Assembly: GCF_003945595.2 (NCBI RefSeq)
Contig: NW_024103874.1
Location: forward strand, 3,234,001-3,298,000
Length of the DNA stretch: 64,000 nucleotides
DNA from: Pipra filicauda
Taxonomy: Eukaryota > Chordata > Aves > Passeriformes > Pipridae
Direction of reading: 5' to 3'
Below are positions 12,621-24,787 of the stretch, one piece after another. The position numbers and the translations under genes are program-made. Under the pieces are notes generated by a model, which saw nothing but the letters and a program-made list of their open reading frames with translations, was not told the DNA's origin and made no database searches. The first letter of the stretch is position 1, and each line of letters starts with the position of its first letter.

Positions 12621-13057
12621 CAAAAGAAAAAGCCCAGTATGTAAAGATGTAATTCCACGAACAGGCTTCTTGCACAGTGACTTGCTCTTGTGTATGCAAG
12701 GCTTTCATCTCCTCTTACAGGCAGCTCCCGTTAATGTTGATATAAAACTGCCTGTTAATTGGAGTACATGGAGATAATGGTAGGTATAATCTCTAAGTAA
12801 ACTCTTAAAAGCTCTGGAAAAAGGGTATTTAAAAAAAAAAATCTCTCCCCAAAACCTGAGTTTGCACTCTGCTTTGAAGATAGACTCATCAGTGTGCGGA
12901 GCAGACTCCTGCCTTGAGGCCATTTATAGTGCCGAAGCTTGTGAAGCTAAAACAGTTTGATGTGTAATTGCAGGAGGAAATGGAAAACCTGCTGAGCATG
13001 GCAGGATATAGTGCCTTATCACCCTTTATGTGCATCCAGTGCTTGCTGAAATTGCCA

Positions 13058-13145
13058 GCGGATCCGCAACATCGACAGAACGGTGACATTTTTCATGGGC
13101 CGCCGTGTTCTGAATCAACACTGCAACAGTGCGATTAGAGTAGGT
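13058..13145. promoter_or_regulatory. Small CpG-dense knot with palindromes (candidate element)
   Basis: Seven CpGs fall within about 80 bp, including the 10-bp palindrome GCGGATCCGC (13058-13067), GGGCCGCCGTG near 13098 and a CACTG-CAA-CAGTG dyad near 13120-13132. Surrounding DNA is CpG-poor. One frame is open across it on the plus strand (13083-13304), but the protein is not recognised. Conservation or regulatory function is an inference. Confidence 0.2.
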
Positions 13146-16100
13146 AAAGTAGGGGGAACAATCAAAGAGTTGCATGTGACAGATCAGGTTTTAGTCATTC
13201 CCTGCTCCTTATTGCCTGCTGTCTTGTGTGATATGCAAAACAGCTTCTCCAGACGCATTACACCTTCACATTACCTGAAAATTGAATTTTATTTGGTGGC
13301 CTGAATATAATTTATAGCACTCTTCCAATGCACTTCAGTTCTCATTTAGCTAAAAGTGTGTTCTTTATTTCCTACTGGCAGGGAAACAGAAATAAAACTG
13401 AATATTCAGCACCACTTACAGTATATAAGAAACCAGGCTATTGAAGTTTTAAGCTGCTTGGATACATTATTGACAAGAACTGTCTATTCTGGAGTTAAGC
13501 ACACGATGTATTTGATTCCCAGAGGTATCATCTCTCCATAGTAATTAATCAGGGAAAAGGCACTGGCTCTAAATAGTAGTACTTGAAGTTATGGGCTACT
13601 ATTAGCACTCGAAAACTTAATGGTAATTGAACATACCATATGGAGGAGAAATGGGGGTCCAAGCTAAGAACTTGGGATCCAGCCTTGCTGGGCAGAGAGG
13701 AAAAAGGTTTTTTAATTATTCAAATTAGTACTTGTTCCGTTGAGCACTTCACCACATGGAAAAAAACCCCTGTGAATAATTTACTGCTTGTACTGTTGTG
13801 TGTGTAGTTCCAGCTGTTGGAATCTGCTCTTGGACCAGCACACGTTGTCCACCCATATACACTAAAGTAAGATAATGCTTCTAATGCAATACCCCTGTAT
13901 CAACAAGCTACTTGCATATGGAAAAACTGGCAGGGAAAATTCATTTGGACTGTAAAACAAATATTTGCAACTAAGATTTAGGGTCTACATTTGTTTCTCT
14001 TCCCTCTTAAAGCACAATGCAACGGGCTGTAAAAGATCCTGGGAAGTTTACTCAGCGAGCAGAATGTTAAGTGAGTATCAGGATCTGTGGCAGAGCTGGC
14101 CAAAAGGCAGCAGGAGTCATTAGAAGAGAGCAGTGGACAGCAAACTGTGCTAGGGAGGTAGCAAAACTTCTTGTAGCTGGCACAAAGACAAGTCCTGGAT
14201 GAAAAACAAATAGCCCTGCAGCTCTTTTGCACTCCTCTCCACCCCAAAGTACCAACATCACCACATCCTTTGGATGGAGGGTTTAGATTTCCAGCTCGTG
14301 CTGGGGAGTGATGCTGTTTATGGTGATTTATGCAGCTTTTGGAGAGCATCTGAGACAAAGATGGACCCGTTCTCTTGGCATGTCTTTAGGTCAGATTTAA
14401 ATTGCTCCATGATAAATTCAACAATATTGGTGCTGTGGTGTTGTACACCTGGAGCTGGCAGTGGGGATATCCCTCACTTGCCATCCTCTGTGTTCTGAAT
14501 TTTGACTAAGGAAACCTGTGTTTCAGCTGATGCTTTCTCAGCTGTCTTGCAGCCCCTTTGCTTTTAATCATGCAGGTTCCTTCTTATGGTTTTCACTTTC
14601 TTAGGTTGACTCTGTGGAATCAATGTCTGCCTTTTTTTTGGTGCATGTTCTTGTTTATATCCTCTCTGAGCTTGATTTATAGAGCAGGTAGTTTGTTGCA
14701 ACCAAACGTTTATTTCAATCTTGTGCTTAGAGTTTGATCTTTCAAATAAACTCAATTTAGTTTTATTCTTCAAGAAAAATTCATCCTATCTAATAGGCTT
14801 TCAAATTTGATAGTTTGAGAAGAGGAAAACAGCTTAAATGCTGTTTTCAGGCAAAACTTGTGCCACATAGGACAGCTAATAGCAGTGTGAATTTCAAAGT
14901 CTAATTACAGATGTTATCAACTATGAAATTTATGCTGTTTGAGGGGAATTTAACTGTGCAAATGTATGTTTTAAATGAAAAAAAAAACTAAAAGAAACAA
15001 CCCACCTCTGAAAGGACTGAGTGGAATTCATTTGGTGGAGGAATCCTGCTTCCACTGGGGCATTCCATTTCTGTCTCCTGTTAGAAGATGCAGATGAACC
15101 AACTTTCCCTGTACTTCAGGCTCAAAGGTTTCCAATTTTGGCAGTGTTTTCCAGTGGTATTTATTTAACAAAACTATTGCTCCGGCAAGTACCAGGTAAT
15201 GTTCTTTGCATTCTTAATCTGACTTGTTGAGTGGTGCTGTGGATTGATGTGCTTTTGAACTTTTTAAAACTAAAAAATTCCTATGGAATTTTGCATGGGA
15301 TCACCATGCAAAGCAGAGGCTGTACAGCCTGTGAAGGATGGCAGGGGTGAGTGGAACAACAGCTTTTCCAAAATTCTCATGCACCTTCTGGAGTGTATAA
15401 CATAATAGTAATTAAAAGTATTCCCAGTCAGGGCTGTATACACTGAGATCTCTGCAAGCTCAGGAGTTACAGCTTTCACATCCTGTAATATTCCAGCTAA
15501 AAAACTTCCTACAAGAAGTCTTCAATGGGAGATTTATATCTGATGTATTTGACAGGGCAAGACTCACATGGGTGATGTTTCATGCCTTTGACTGTCTCTC
15601 ACTTGTAATTGTTTTGCTAGTCCTTTACATCCCAGCTGTAAACTTCCCTAAGCAAATGAATAACAGAGCTATTTTATCTACAGACTGTCTTCAGCATTTC
15701 TCTGGGATGTTTTACAATAAAAGCCCTTTCTGGTGTAGTGATTTGCTAAACATGGTAACAGACTTTCTCCTGTTATCATGAGAACAAATGCAGTTACAGT
15801 GTAGGCTTGAACAACATCAACACAGACCTCTTCCCAAGGTAGAGATGATTTTTGTGCCTTGGCACAAACATAAATATTGCTTTAATGGAATAACAAGAAT
15901 CAAAAACATTTTCCCCATATCCATCTGTGAGTGGCTCCTTGCACTTTAGCTCGATAAAACACTGTAAACAAAATTTATTGAAATAGAAGGAGCAATACTG
16001 CTCTAAACATGCTCAAGTCTTGGTTACAGTCCTGTGAAAACTTGGTAAATTATTAAAATAATTCAGTTTCAAGAAGAGCAAACAAGCTGATTTCCTCTAA

Positions 16101-17161
16101 TGCTTGTTTAAGGCTCAGATCCTATTCTTTAGCACTTTTGATAAATGCAGTTTAGCAGCTTTCAATGTATTAAATAGAAAGCTTTAAATTTTTGCATTAT
16201 AAGAGACGTACTGATTATTTTTTACTTGTAATTACATTTTTTTGTCTTTTATTTTTTATTTATGGGAAGTAAATGACAGTATAACACAATCTGTCCAAGG
16301 GAAATGATGAGAATATGTATCCCCCTCACTAATGGTATGGAGTTTCCTTTACAACGGTCATGCTTTCTCCTAAATTTTAGTTTTATAGACTAGCTTTTGT
16401 TCTCCGTGAAAATACATTATAAATCAATAAGATGCATTTTACAGCAGAAGGAAAACATTCCGTGTGTAGAGCACTCTTTGGGAGACTTTTATATTTTATT
16501 GAACACTTGAAAAGTTGCAAAGTGGCACGTCTGGAGTAAGAGTAACTTGGCTTTCCATTAATGCTGGCTTGTGATTATGGTTTATCACCCTCAGCGCAGA
16601 ATTTATTGCAGATCTGGGTATCTGTGTTTCAATAACATCTGGAGAATGTTTATTGGACTGAACCACCCTCTGCAGTAACAGAAGGCAAATACTGGCCTGT
16701 GAATTGATCAATATATATGGAAAAGCAGAGAAATTGGTTTCTACAAAACTCTTCAGGGTGAAATCTTAACCCACTGAAGTGAGCGGGGATTCCGAGATGA
16801 GCTGATGGTGTTTCTGTTGATGGGCACAGCCAAGTGCTCACATGCTCATCCAGGGCCACTGTGTTACCCTGAGGGCCCTTTCCAGGGTTGTGCCAGCCCA
16901 GATCTTTGGAAAGAAACCTTGACGATGCAGCAAACTACAGTGGATGCACCTCCTGTCCCACTTCTGACAGCTCCGTCTGCTGCCTCCGAGGCTGTCCAAG
17001 GTCTGACTCTGCTTCTCGTTTAGTTGAATAACAAACAAACAAAAAAGATCTTGCAATTCTTACTGTTTTTGAAGCATGATGTGCATGCCCTGAAGGGGAG
17101 AAGAAATAAATAATTCAGATAGTAGAAAAATTAAAACAGCTAAAGGAAGCCAAAATCCCAA
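13146..17161. other. Non-coding stretch, no gene recognised
   Basis: Unique AT-rich sequence, with long low-GC runs around 16140-16300. Overlapping frames on both strands near 13978-14500 reach 126 codons but are not recognised. No transposon, tRNA or small RNA signature was seen. Confidence 0.55.
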
Positions 17162-17208
17162 ATCACAGCAAAATACTTTGGTATTTCGCCTTCTTACTTT
17201 GCTGTGAT
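17162..17208. repeat. Inverted repeat: 11-bp outer stem plus inner dyad
   Basis: ATCACAGCAAA (17162-17172) pairs exactly with TTTGCTGTGAT (17198-17208). Between them lies a second dyad, AAATAC-TTTG-GTATTT (17171-17186), overlapping the inner end of the outer arm. The two could form an irregular hairpin of about 47 nt. No flanking pairing long enough for a standard miRNA precursor was seen. Confidence 0.8.
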
Positions 17209-20200
17209 GGATTTCTTTTTTAGCCACTAGTAAGTCCATCAAATCCAAAAGTATTTATTTAAAGGAAATATTTACAGCAGTGTTTTCTTTCAGGAATCAT
17301 ATAATCTAAAATTTAAAAAAAAAAAAATAATCCCTTTTAGCTGTGTGGTTAAAGACAGTTCAGCAAGGGTAGAAGGTTTTATTTCATTTCAGCCAGGTGA
17401 TGCATTGCCTTGCTGGCTGACAAGGTTCAATCTTTGAATGCTTGGCCTTTCTCTAATAAACCTGCTGGTTTAAAACCCTGTGTTGTTCTGTTTCCTTTTG
17501 CTGTATCATGAAGGGATGCAATGGAGAAGCAGGATGCGGAAACAACTCTTCCTGTGACACTGATGTCACTGAAATGCAATCAACCCATCTATCTTCCATG
17601 CTATTTATCCAGGCTTTCTCCTGGGCCACTCTGGTCTGTCTGAGGATGGATCTGATCCTGTGAGTGTTGACTTCTGCCTTGTAGTTAAGTGGAAGACACT
17701 TTGGACGTGCTCACATTTGTGTTTTGTGATGGGGACTTGGAGTTTCTCCTTTAATGCAAATAATTACCATCCTACTACTGTTTCATTATATGTCTGTCTC
17801 AAAAGAGAGAGGGAAAATGTAGAATCCCTTAATCTGAAGCATATTCCTGCCTGTGTGAAGCCACCAGCTTCAGTGGGAGGATGATCCTCTTCAGAGAGAG
17901 AAGAGGAGGCGGCAGAGGAACGCTGCAAAATGTTTGAAGCAGCTCACTAGCAAAGGGACCCTTTTTCTTTTGTCCTGGAGCTGTTTAGGGAAAAAAGGAA
18001 GTTCTTTGTTTTAAAATATTTTGTTAACCTAGATAAATCAAATTATTTTCAGGCAGAATCTTCCACAGGAAGGAGAAGTCAGTTTTTTATGGAAAAAAAA
18101 AAAGAAACTTTTAGGTGCTTTTGATGCTTCTTGGGTGAAGCCTTGTGTTTCAATGACAAACTCTTGTCTGGCTGTAACTGCAAATCTTTTGCCATTAATG
18201 GGCACCTGACTCAGTGGTGAATACAGGTATATCCCTATGCTGGGAGTCTGTTTGTGTTCTGGGATGAGCTGTCTGATGGAAAAGGGGGGGAAGGCTGTTA
18301 GTCCACTCATAAACACAGTGGGCAGGATGCAGCACACCCAGGGCTTTGCTGTGCAGTGCCACAAACTGCATGTGGAAAGAGAGTTCAACAAAACCCAGGC
18401 TCTCTGTGTTTTTCTCATCAGCTTTATTTCCAAAGAGGCTTCGTTGTTGGAATCAATGCTTCAAGAGGTTGCAAAGCCTCGTTCATCTCCGGTGCTCTCT
18501 TGGAAGCATCGCTGCTGTTTTAGGGATCATCAGGCATAATCTGCTGTTTGCTGCTCAGACTTGCACAACTGTTACTTAGGGCTGGTTAGGAGATGACAGG
18601 CTGTCAGAGCTGGTTGTGAAGGAGCTTCAAGGAGCCATTGTTCTTTCAAATTAAAACATTTAAACATTTAAATCCAAAGCCAGGACTGCAGGCTCATTTT
18701 AATTATTCTTTTTGTCTTTTGGAAGCACTTTCCTACTGATGATCACACAGCTGTCACATATACATTACCTTTAGTCAGGATACATGACAGTGCTTTCCTA
18801 TTAGCTGTCACTGTTTTACAAGGAAAACTGAAAACCACTAAGGCAGATATATTAATTTCAAAAGAAGACATTGCTGGTGAAGTTATTAAAATAAAAGTAT
18901 CTGAAGACTCAAATTCATTTGATTTATAGCAAAGATCTGCTGTATTGGCTCTTGGCAGTTGAGGTGATGGGATTTTTTTGGCTGTCTTATGGAGATGCCA
19001 TTCCTGTCTGTCTGATCCCCCTCCATCAGGTTGAGGAGCACTGTTCAGAGTAGCTGGTCATGTCGTAGTCAACCCTCCTTTGTAAATCACTTTTGTAAGC
19101 AGATAAATATATTACTGCTCTACTATATGTAACAATCCCAAGCAGTCAAAAAATCTGAGATGTTTCTCCCTCTCTTCACCTTCTCATCTTTGTTGTCTGC
19201 CATTGGTTATCAAATTCAGCATTAAACATGAACTAATTCACTGGCTTCTGAGCTGCAGAGTTTACTTTTAAAACATAAAAACGTACCTGTTGCTACAGTT
19301 AACCGTGATTCAAAGTATTTTGTCTTTTCCTGGGTGAATTAAATACTTGCTTTTTTTCATTGTTTCCCTAGGAGCTATTTCAGTAAGCAGTCCTGGGTTC
19401 TGGTGCAGCAGCAATGTTGTTTGTTTTTCGTGAATATTCTGTTATTTCATATGAGACATTCCACAAAATAGAAAATCAGGAGTTCTATTTGCAAAGGCAG
19501 GCTGGAGTTATTTGCCATTTACTGTCCAGCTAGGTACAGTTAATTACATATGCTTTTTTCATGTCTAATCTCTCCAAATATATAATGTCATTTTATTTTC
19601 ATTGTACTTGCTACATTGGTTTGGAAATAAATGAATACAGTATGTTTTCTGAGAGTTCCAGAGTATTTTAAAAAGGGCAAACCAAATTGATTTAATCACA
19701 GATATTGTTAAAAGCTCTATTTTAATGGAATGTGCTGTGATTGCTGCTGTGAACAGAAGACTTCCATTTTTGAAGTTGTTATTCAAAGAGAATATGCATG
19801 TCCTGAGAATGAACTACCAAATGAAAATGAAAATAATAAGCCCAACAACAAACAAGCCATAGGAGGAAGATGTTGTATAGGAATAGTTTGTATAAGAAAC
19901 TGGAGCATCTAAACAGCTTCCTGACCCATGATTCATATGATGAAATCATCAGGAAGCACAAACCTTCAGACTCCTTTTGGTTTACTTAAAGTTAAGTGCA
20001 GGGGAGAGGAGATGATGACTTTTCCTAGGAATCACTGAGTTCAAATAGAAATGTTCTGATCCCTGGTAATTTGCTTTTTGCTGTGAATGTGACACACAGA
20101 GTGGTTGTCACTAAGGGCTTATTAAGAGGACTGGAAGAGCTGGGGTGGGAGCTGTGGGTACTGATGGATTGCTTTATTACAGCGTAGTGTTCCTGGCTCA

Positions 20201-20234
20201 CACACTCTGAGAGTGAAGGGCCTTAATGTTGGCA
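17209..20234. other. Non-coding stretch with homopolymers
   Basis: Contains A13 at 17315-17327 and an A11 run near 18093. A POU-octamer/homeodomain-like string, ATGCAAATAATTA, sits at 17754-17766. Overlapping frames at 18038-18579 on both strands (up to 131 codons) resemble no known protein and read through A-rich DNA. No gene or mobile element was recognised. Confidence 0.55.
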
Positions 20235-20264
20235 GTGCTGGAGCTCCTTGGGAAGCTCCAGCAC
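20235..20264. repeat. GC-rich perfect hairpin, 11-bp stem, 8-nt loop
   Basis: GTGCTGGAGCT (20235-20245) is followed by CCTTGGGA and by the exact reverse complement AGCTCCAGCAC (20254-20264). Pairing does not extend well beyond the perfect arms, so the hairpin is too short for a typical pre-miRNA. There is no U-rich tail to suggest a terminator. Function unknown. Confidence 0.85.
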
Positions 20265-22929
20265 AGGAGCAGATGTTGTGCCAGGAAGAGGGAAGGATGG
20301 ATTTACCACAGGTCGTGTTTGATGGCTACATGTAGATTCCAGTGGACTGGAGAAAAAGGAACTAATTACAGCTTTTAATATCCTATTACACAAGTTTCCA
20401 CTTTACCCTCATTATACAGGACAAGCTGCACTATGACAGGGACCATTTTCCGCTTCCTTTCTCTTCCCCCATTACAGCAACTGAGTGGCAGAACATGAGC
20501 AGCTCTTTATGTAACAACTGTCCTGTCCCATGTTGTTTGCTTTTAAATTGCTTGGCCTAAGCTTTGTTTTCCCAGACTAGGCAGTGTGAGTTGTGTTTGT
20601 CAATCCCTACTGGGGACTTCAGCCCTTATTCAACGTGGAAAACAAGGGGGAGAAGGGGGTAACTTGATTTGAGCAGTGCCTGAAATGATGGAGTAACAAT
20701 TAATAAATGACCAATAAATGGATACTGTAGATTGATGCATTGTGGGTATTGATGGTGATCATCATTATGGCTTCAAGTAGAGTCTGGTTCCTTTTCAGAT
20801 CTTTACATGCAGATGGAAGATATTTAAAGAATAGTGCTCATAGAGGGATAACGTGTATGGTTGTGAGCAGCTTCTGCTGATGTTTAAATGCCAACTTGAA
20901 TTTGCAGTGCTTTCTGAACTGTAGAAATGAGTTATTACAAGGGCTCTTCATTGCTAGAATCATTATTCTTTTCATGTTGTTCAAGAAAAACATCCAAGAA
21001 ACTACAGTGTAAAAGTAAGGAAATGCTATTTTCTATTCAAGTGAAGGTTTAGAAATCATTGGTTATTTCTCTGGGCTTGATTTTCATAACTGCTGAGATG
21101 GGAGTGTTAACAGGTGTTGCAGGGCAGAGCAAGCACAGTGCATTTTCATTTTATGTTCTTACAAAGCATATGCATCAGAATTGACATCCACTTCTTGCAT
21201 ACAGATGCTTTTTTTTTTTTTGGTTGAAACACTTGCATACAAAAGGGAAGATTTCTGTCATAATGCATATTCTGAATGGTCTTATACCAATATCCCTGCA
21301 AGAGGTGAATCTTCCCTGGGCAGTGCTGATACAAATTTTAATGTGGTGACTTTCTTCTGACAGTTGTGGTTTTGTTTTGCTGCTGGTTCTTGTGTTAGTA
21401 CAGTGAGATCTGCATTGGATCTTATGGTTCTGTCTTCTGTTTGTGGAAATGTCTGTATATCTGCAAATGTCCATCAAATTCTGGGTCTACATTAAGCAAG
21501 GAAATGAAGATATACAAATGAAACTTTGAGAAATAACCATGACAATTTATAATAAATGACTAAATACCACAAAGAAATCAAGGAATACAGTCAATTTAGC
21601 TAAGACCCGAGTTGAATATGTTAAAATATGCAATGCAATTAAAATGTCACTGTAACGTGAGAGAATATTAGTGATTTATATCTTGTAGATTTAGGGCAGG
21701 ATTCTGACTTGGCTGGTAATCCAAGAAGCTCCCTTGGAGACCTAACCTTGCACTGAAACACATCTCATGCTTCGCTCTGATAAGGACCCTGTGACATAAA
21801 AGAAGGTGGAACGACAGATTCATGTTTTGGTATTTTCTTGTTACCTGTTGGTGCAGTTCCTGGATGCCCATGTAATGCTCCAGGTTCACACAGTCAGGCT
21901 ACAGGCAAATGAGGGAGAAGGTTCCTTAATCTGAGCTAAAACATCTCACTTCTGAATTGCAGTCCCTGTGGACTTCCAGCATTGAAGTCTTCTCTGGCTG
22001 CCAGTTTTGCTGAGCTCTGCAAAGGCTGTGTGATGTGCACAAGTGGTCACTGGGGACCAGGGGAGATCTCTTGACCTAAGGCAAATAGAGCTTAATCTCT
22101 GGCCCTCCGAGATTTCCTTTTAAGTTAGAGTGGCTTGTGTTCCATCAGTGCCTACTGATGGCGAAGTTGGCTCACCTTAGTAATGTGTGCCAAGTGACTT
22201 GGATGTAGCACATCTGCAAATACCCAGGGATGGGTTTTTCTTTCTGAAGTTGGTGTGAAGAAGGTACAGCCTGAAGAAGGTACTTAGCTGTGACTAATCC
22301 TGTCTTTTCAAGATTGACATTAATTATGGCAGCTACTTTTGCAACTGTTGACCAAGTCCTGACCAAGCAAGGATTTACACAGATGTTCAGCTTTATGCAC
22401 TGACTGATCACGTTAACCTGGGCAGGTAAATTAACAGTATAAAAACTCAGTACTGCTGCCACTTTTGAAGTAATTTGATGCTTGCACTTGTACATCCCTA
22501 CGTACCCCCAAGTAGTCCAGGGCTGTAAATCCAGTTGCTTTTGCTGCACATTTTAGTGACTGGGCCCGCAGGAGAGAGATAACGTAATTGAAAATATGGG
22601 TTTTTTAAATTGGGGTGTAAGAATAGGAACTTTTTAATGTGCATCTATAATTTTGTAGAAGCTTCAAGCTTCGGGTAGTTAAACTTGTGATATACAGTGA
22701 GAACTGTTGCTTATAAGCACATGTATTTGAGCTAAAATCTGATTTCCAAAAATATGAAATAAATTGCTTCAGTTGCCAGTAAAACGAAGGGAAAGACATT
22801 GTATGAATAATTTTTATGTTTTAATGCAGCATGCCATCCTTCAAATTCCATACAGGGTCAGTTCCCATCTTGATTATCCCACTGCAGGCTCTGAAGGGGA
22901 AAATGCCCTAAATGAATTTCCCAAAGGCA
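20265..22929. other. Non-coding stretch, no gene recognised
   Basis: Mostly unique AT-rich DNA with a T13 run at 21209-21221 and a short direct repeat at 22256-22283. A 125-codon minus-strand frame (22172-22549) carries no motif I recognise and has no convincing splice context. Confidence 0.55.
22256..22283 (+). repeat. Short direct repeat, 16-bp period
   Basis: TGAAGAAGGTAC occurs at 22256-22267 and again at 22272-22283, separated by AGCC. This looks like a local slippage duplication. Confidence 0.85.
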
Positions 22930-23390
22930 GAGTTTACGTGCTGGTAACCACGACGAATCCTGCACTAAACAATCAGTCATTGCCACCATTCCCTTTTCCG
23001 CCTTCAGCCGAGCCTTTTCTCGCATCTTTCCAGAGGTTAACAGCATCTCCAGATCGTTTCTTTTGTCCCCAACAAGGTGTAAGCCACGGGGAGCTGTCTC
23101 CATGGGAAACATTTTTATTCAAATAATCACGCAGCGTTGCACTGCATGAAAGCCGGGGCTTGCGCAGGGCTGGGCTGTCTCCGGTAATGACTGCTACATA
23201 ATAGGGCCACCTGGTGATTTGTGTGCTGCATTGCTCGGTAGGAACTGGAGTTCGGGAGCTACTTTGGGCTCTGTCTGACAGGGAACACGCTGGGCAGGTG
23301 TGTTCAGCTCATTTGCTTCGTCTCCTGAGTGAGGTCATGCTGACCAAGCAGCGCTTTGAATTTTCCTTACCTGCTGGCAGCGGTGGGGAG
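22930..23390. promoter_or_regulatory. CpG cluster, the densest sustained one in the window
   Basis: Roughly nineteen CpGs occur in about 460 bp at near-balanced GC, including CACGACGAATCC, CACGCAGCGTTG, AAGCCGGGGCTTGCGC and GTTCGGGAGC. The window average is far lower by eye. An E-box-type CACCTG lies within AGGGCCACCTGGTG near 23205-23216. It does not meet a formal CpG-island length, but fits an enhancer, weak promoter or conserved element. Plus-strand frames across it (up to 120 codons, starting at 22764) are unrecognised. Confidence 0.3.
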
Positions 23391-24757
23391 GAGTCATTCC
23401 ACAAGGAACTGTGTACAGGAGATGGATACTGAAAGCTCTGTGGAAATGAACAGCCAGTGCAATACCTGGATGTGTATTTTCCATATAGTACCTAACAGGA
23501 AGGTAAGGATTAGTTTGCACCTAATCCTGTTTATGCTTTCTGTTGGCTGTCCCTCGTGTTTCTGCACTCAAGGGAAAGGTACAGGAATGAACACTGCTAC
23601 CTGGGAATAAATGCATTTAAATGGTATCACCTCTTTTTTTTTCATTAGAGGCTGTGTTTTGAGAACTGTTGATCTGCATACATTTCTTTCCAGAGTTCAT
23701 AACTTTAAATATGAGTTTTAATTACTCTGCTTATCTTATATCATCAGTGGGGTGTTCTCTCATCGTGCAGCAGACCCCACGATCGCGGTGCCTCGTGCCA
23801 AGAACGCTGCAGAGAGCAGAGCACAGATAAAAAGAGCCACATCAGAGCAACATTATCAATTTATACCAGCTGAGAATCAGAGTTGGAAAGCAAACTTGAG
23901 AAGGCAGTGGCTTTTTAGTATTGTAAAAATGCTCTTACGACCAAACTAGCTTTGCTTTGTTAAACCCCCCCTTCCCACCTTTCTGCCATTGCATCTGGTC
24001 AAATTATGCTAAATAGGTGATGATGTCTAAAACATAGTAATAATACTTTGCACCCTTTTTGATGTCTGCATCTTTTTTCCTGCCTCTCTCCTGCTTGGTC
24101 CCTTGAAGATCTGCTGATCAGCAGGGACAGTCTCTTTTGGGACTGTGGGGCTGTCTCTTCAGGAGTTTGGGAACAGGGTACCAAAGCATTTGCCTCCTGC
24201 AAGGAACGAGCCAGGTTTAGGTCCTGTACCTGTTCACATCTGTCCTGAGTCAGCCTGGACAAAAAGCCTAAGCTCACAGTCATTCTGGAAATGGAAAATT
24301 ACTTTTCTTCCTACAGGAATGTGTCAAGGAGAAAAACACAAAGTATTTATGAGCATTCTGCCAGTACAGTCGTGGGACCCACAGATGTTCTTAGAATAAA
24401 CACTTCTGGCAGTTCCCAAAGTTGTACTTTCTCATCTCTGTGGGAATAATCCCCAAAGGAGTGAAACCATCAGGATTTACCCAACTTGCAGGAACTTTTA
24501 AATAATTTCTTTTAAAAGCAGAAAAAAAGGGAAAGAAAAAGAAGTATTTTTCAACATTCCTTTATGTCATAACCAGAGGAAAAAATAGAGCATGCAAAAT
24601 TCACCACAGCTGAATTAACAGGAGAGGAGGCTGTTATATTTAAGCTATGCATTTTTCTGTAATTAAATGGGTTTCATAGAGAGAATGTTCCTTCTCGGGG
24701 AGAAAAATCTCTTAATTGGCAGTTATGTGGGGTTAATGAACTACTTAAGAGTACAGA

Positions 24758-24787
24758 GGGGGGGGGAAAAAGTGTGTGTGTGTGGGG
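24758..24787 (+). repeat. G9 run followed by (GT)n
   Basis: Nine G are followed by AAAAA and then GTGTGTGTGTGTGGGG. It is a compound simple repeat with two G-tracts and is likely polymorphic in length. Confidence 0.85.

Larger units (their letters stand above)
7905..13057. other. Non-coding stretch with simple repeats only
   Basis: Unique AT-leaning sequence. It contains a (CCTC)n-like pyrimidine run at 9345-9366 and the G14 tract annotated separately. A polypyrimidine-AG at about 9264 and a GTGAGT donor-like site at 9533 occur, but stops interrupt the frames between them, so a coding exon is unlikely. No protein family, RNA gene or transposon was recognised. Confidence 0.55.

Noticed and set aside
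17754..17766. ATGCAAATAATTA, an overlapping POU octamer and homeodomain site
   Set aside because: Octamers also occur at 5618 and 8020; this number is about what chance gives in 64 kb of AT-rich DNA, and no CpG or dyad context supports it.
22172..22549. 125-codon minus-strand open frame
   Set aside because: No recognisable motif, no splice context and no start-site evidence; within the length expected by chance in 64 kb.
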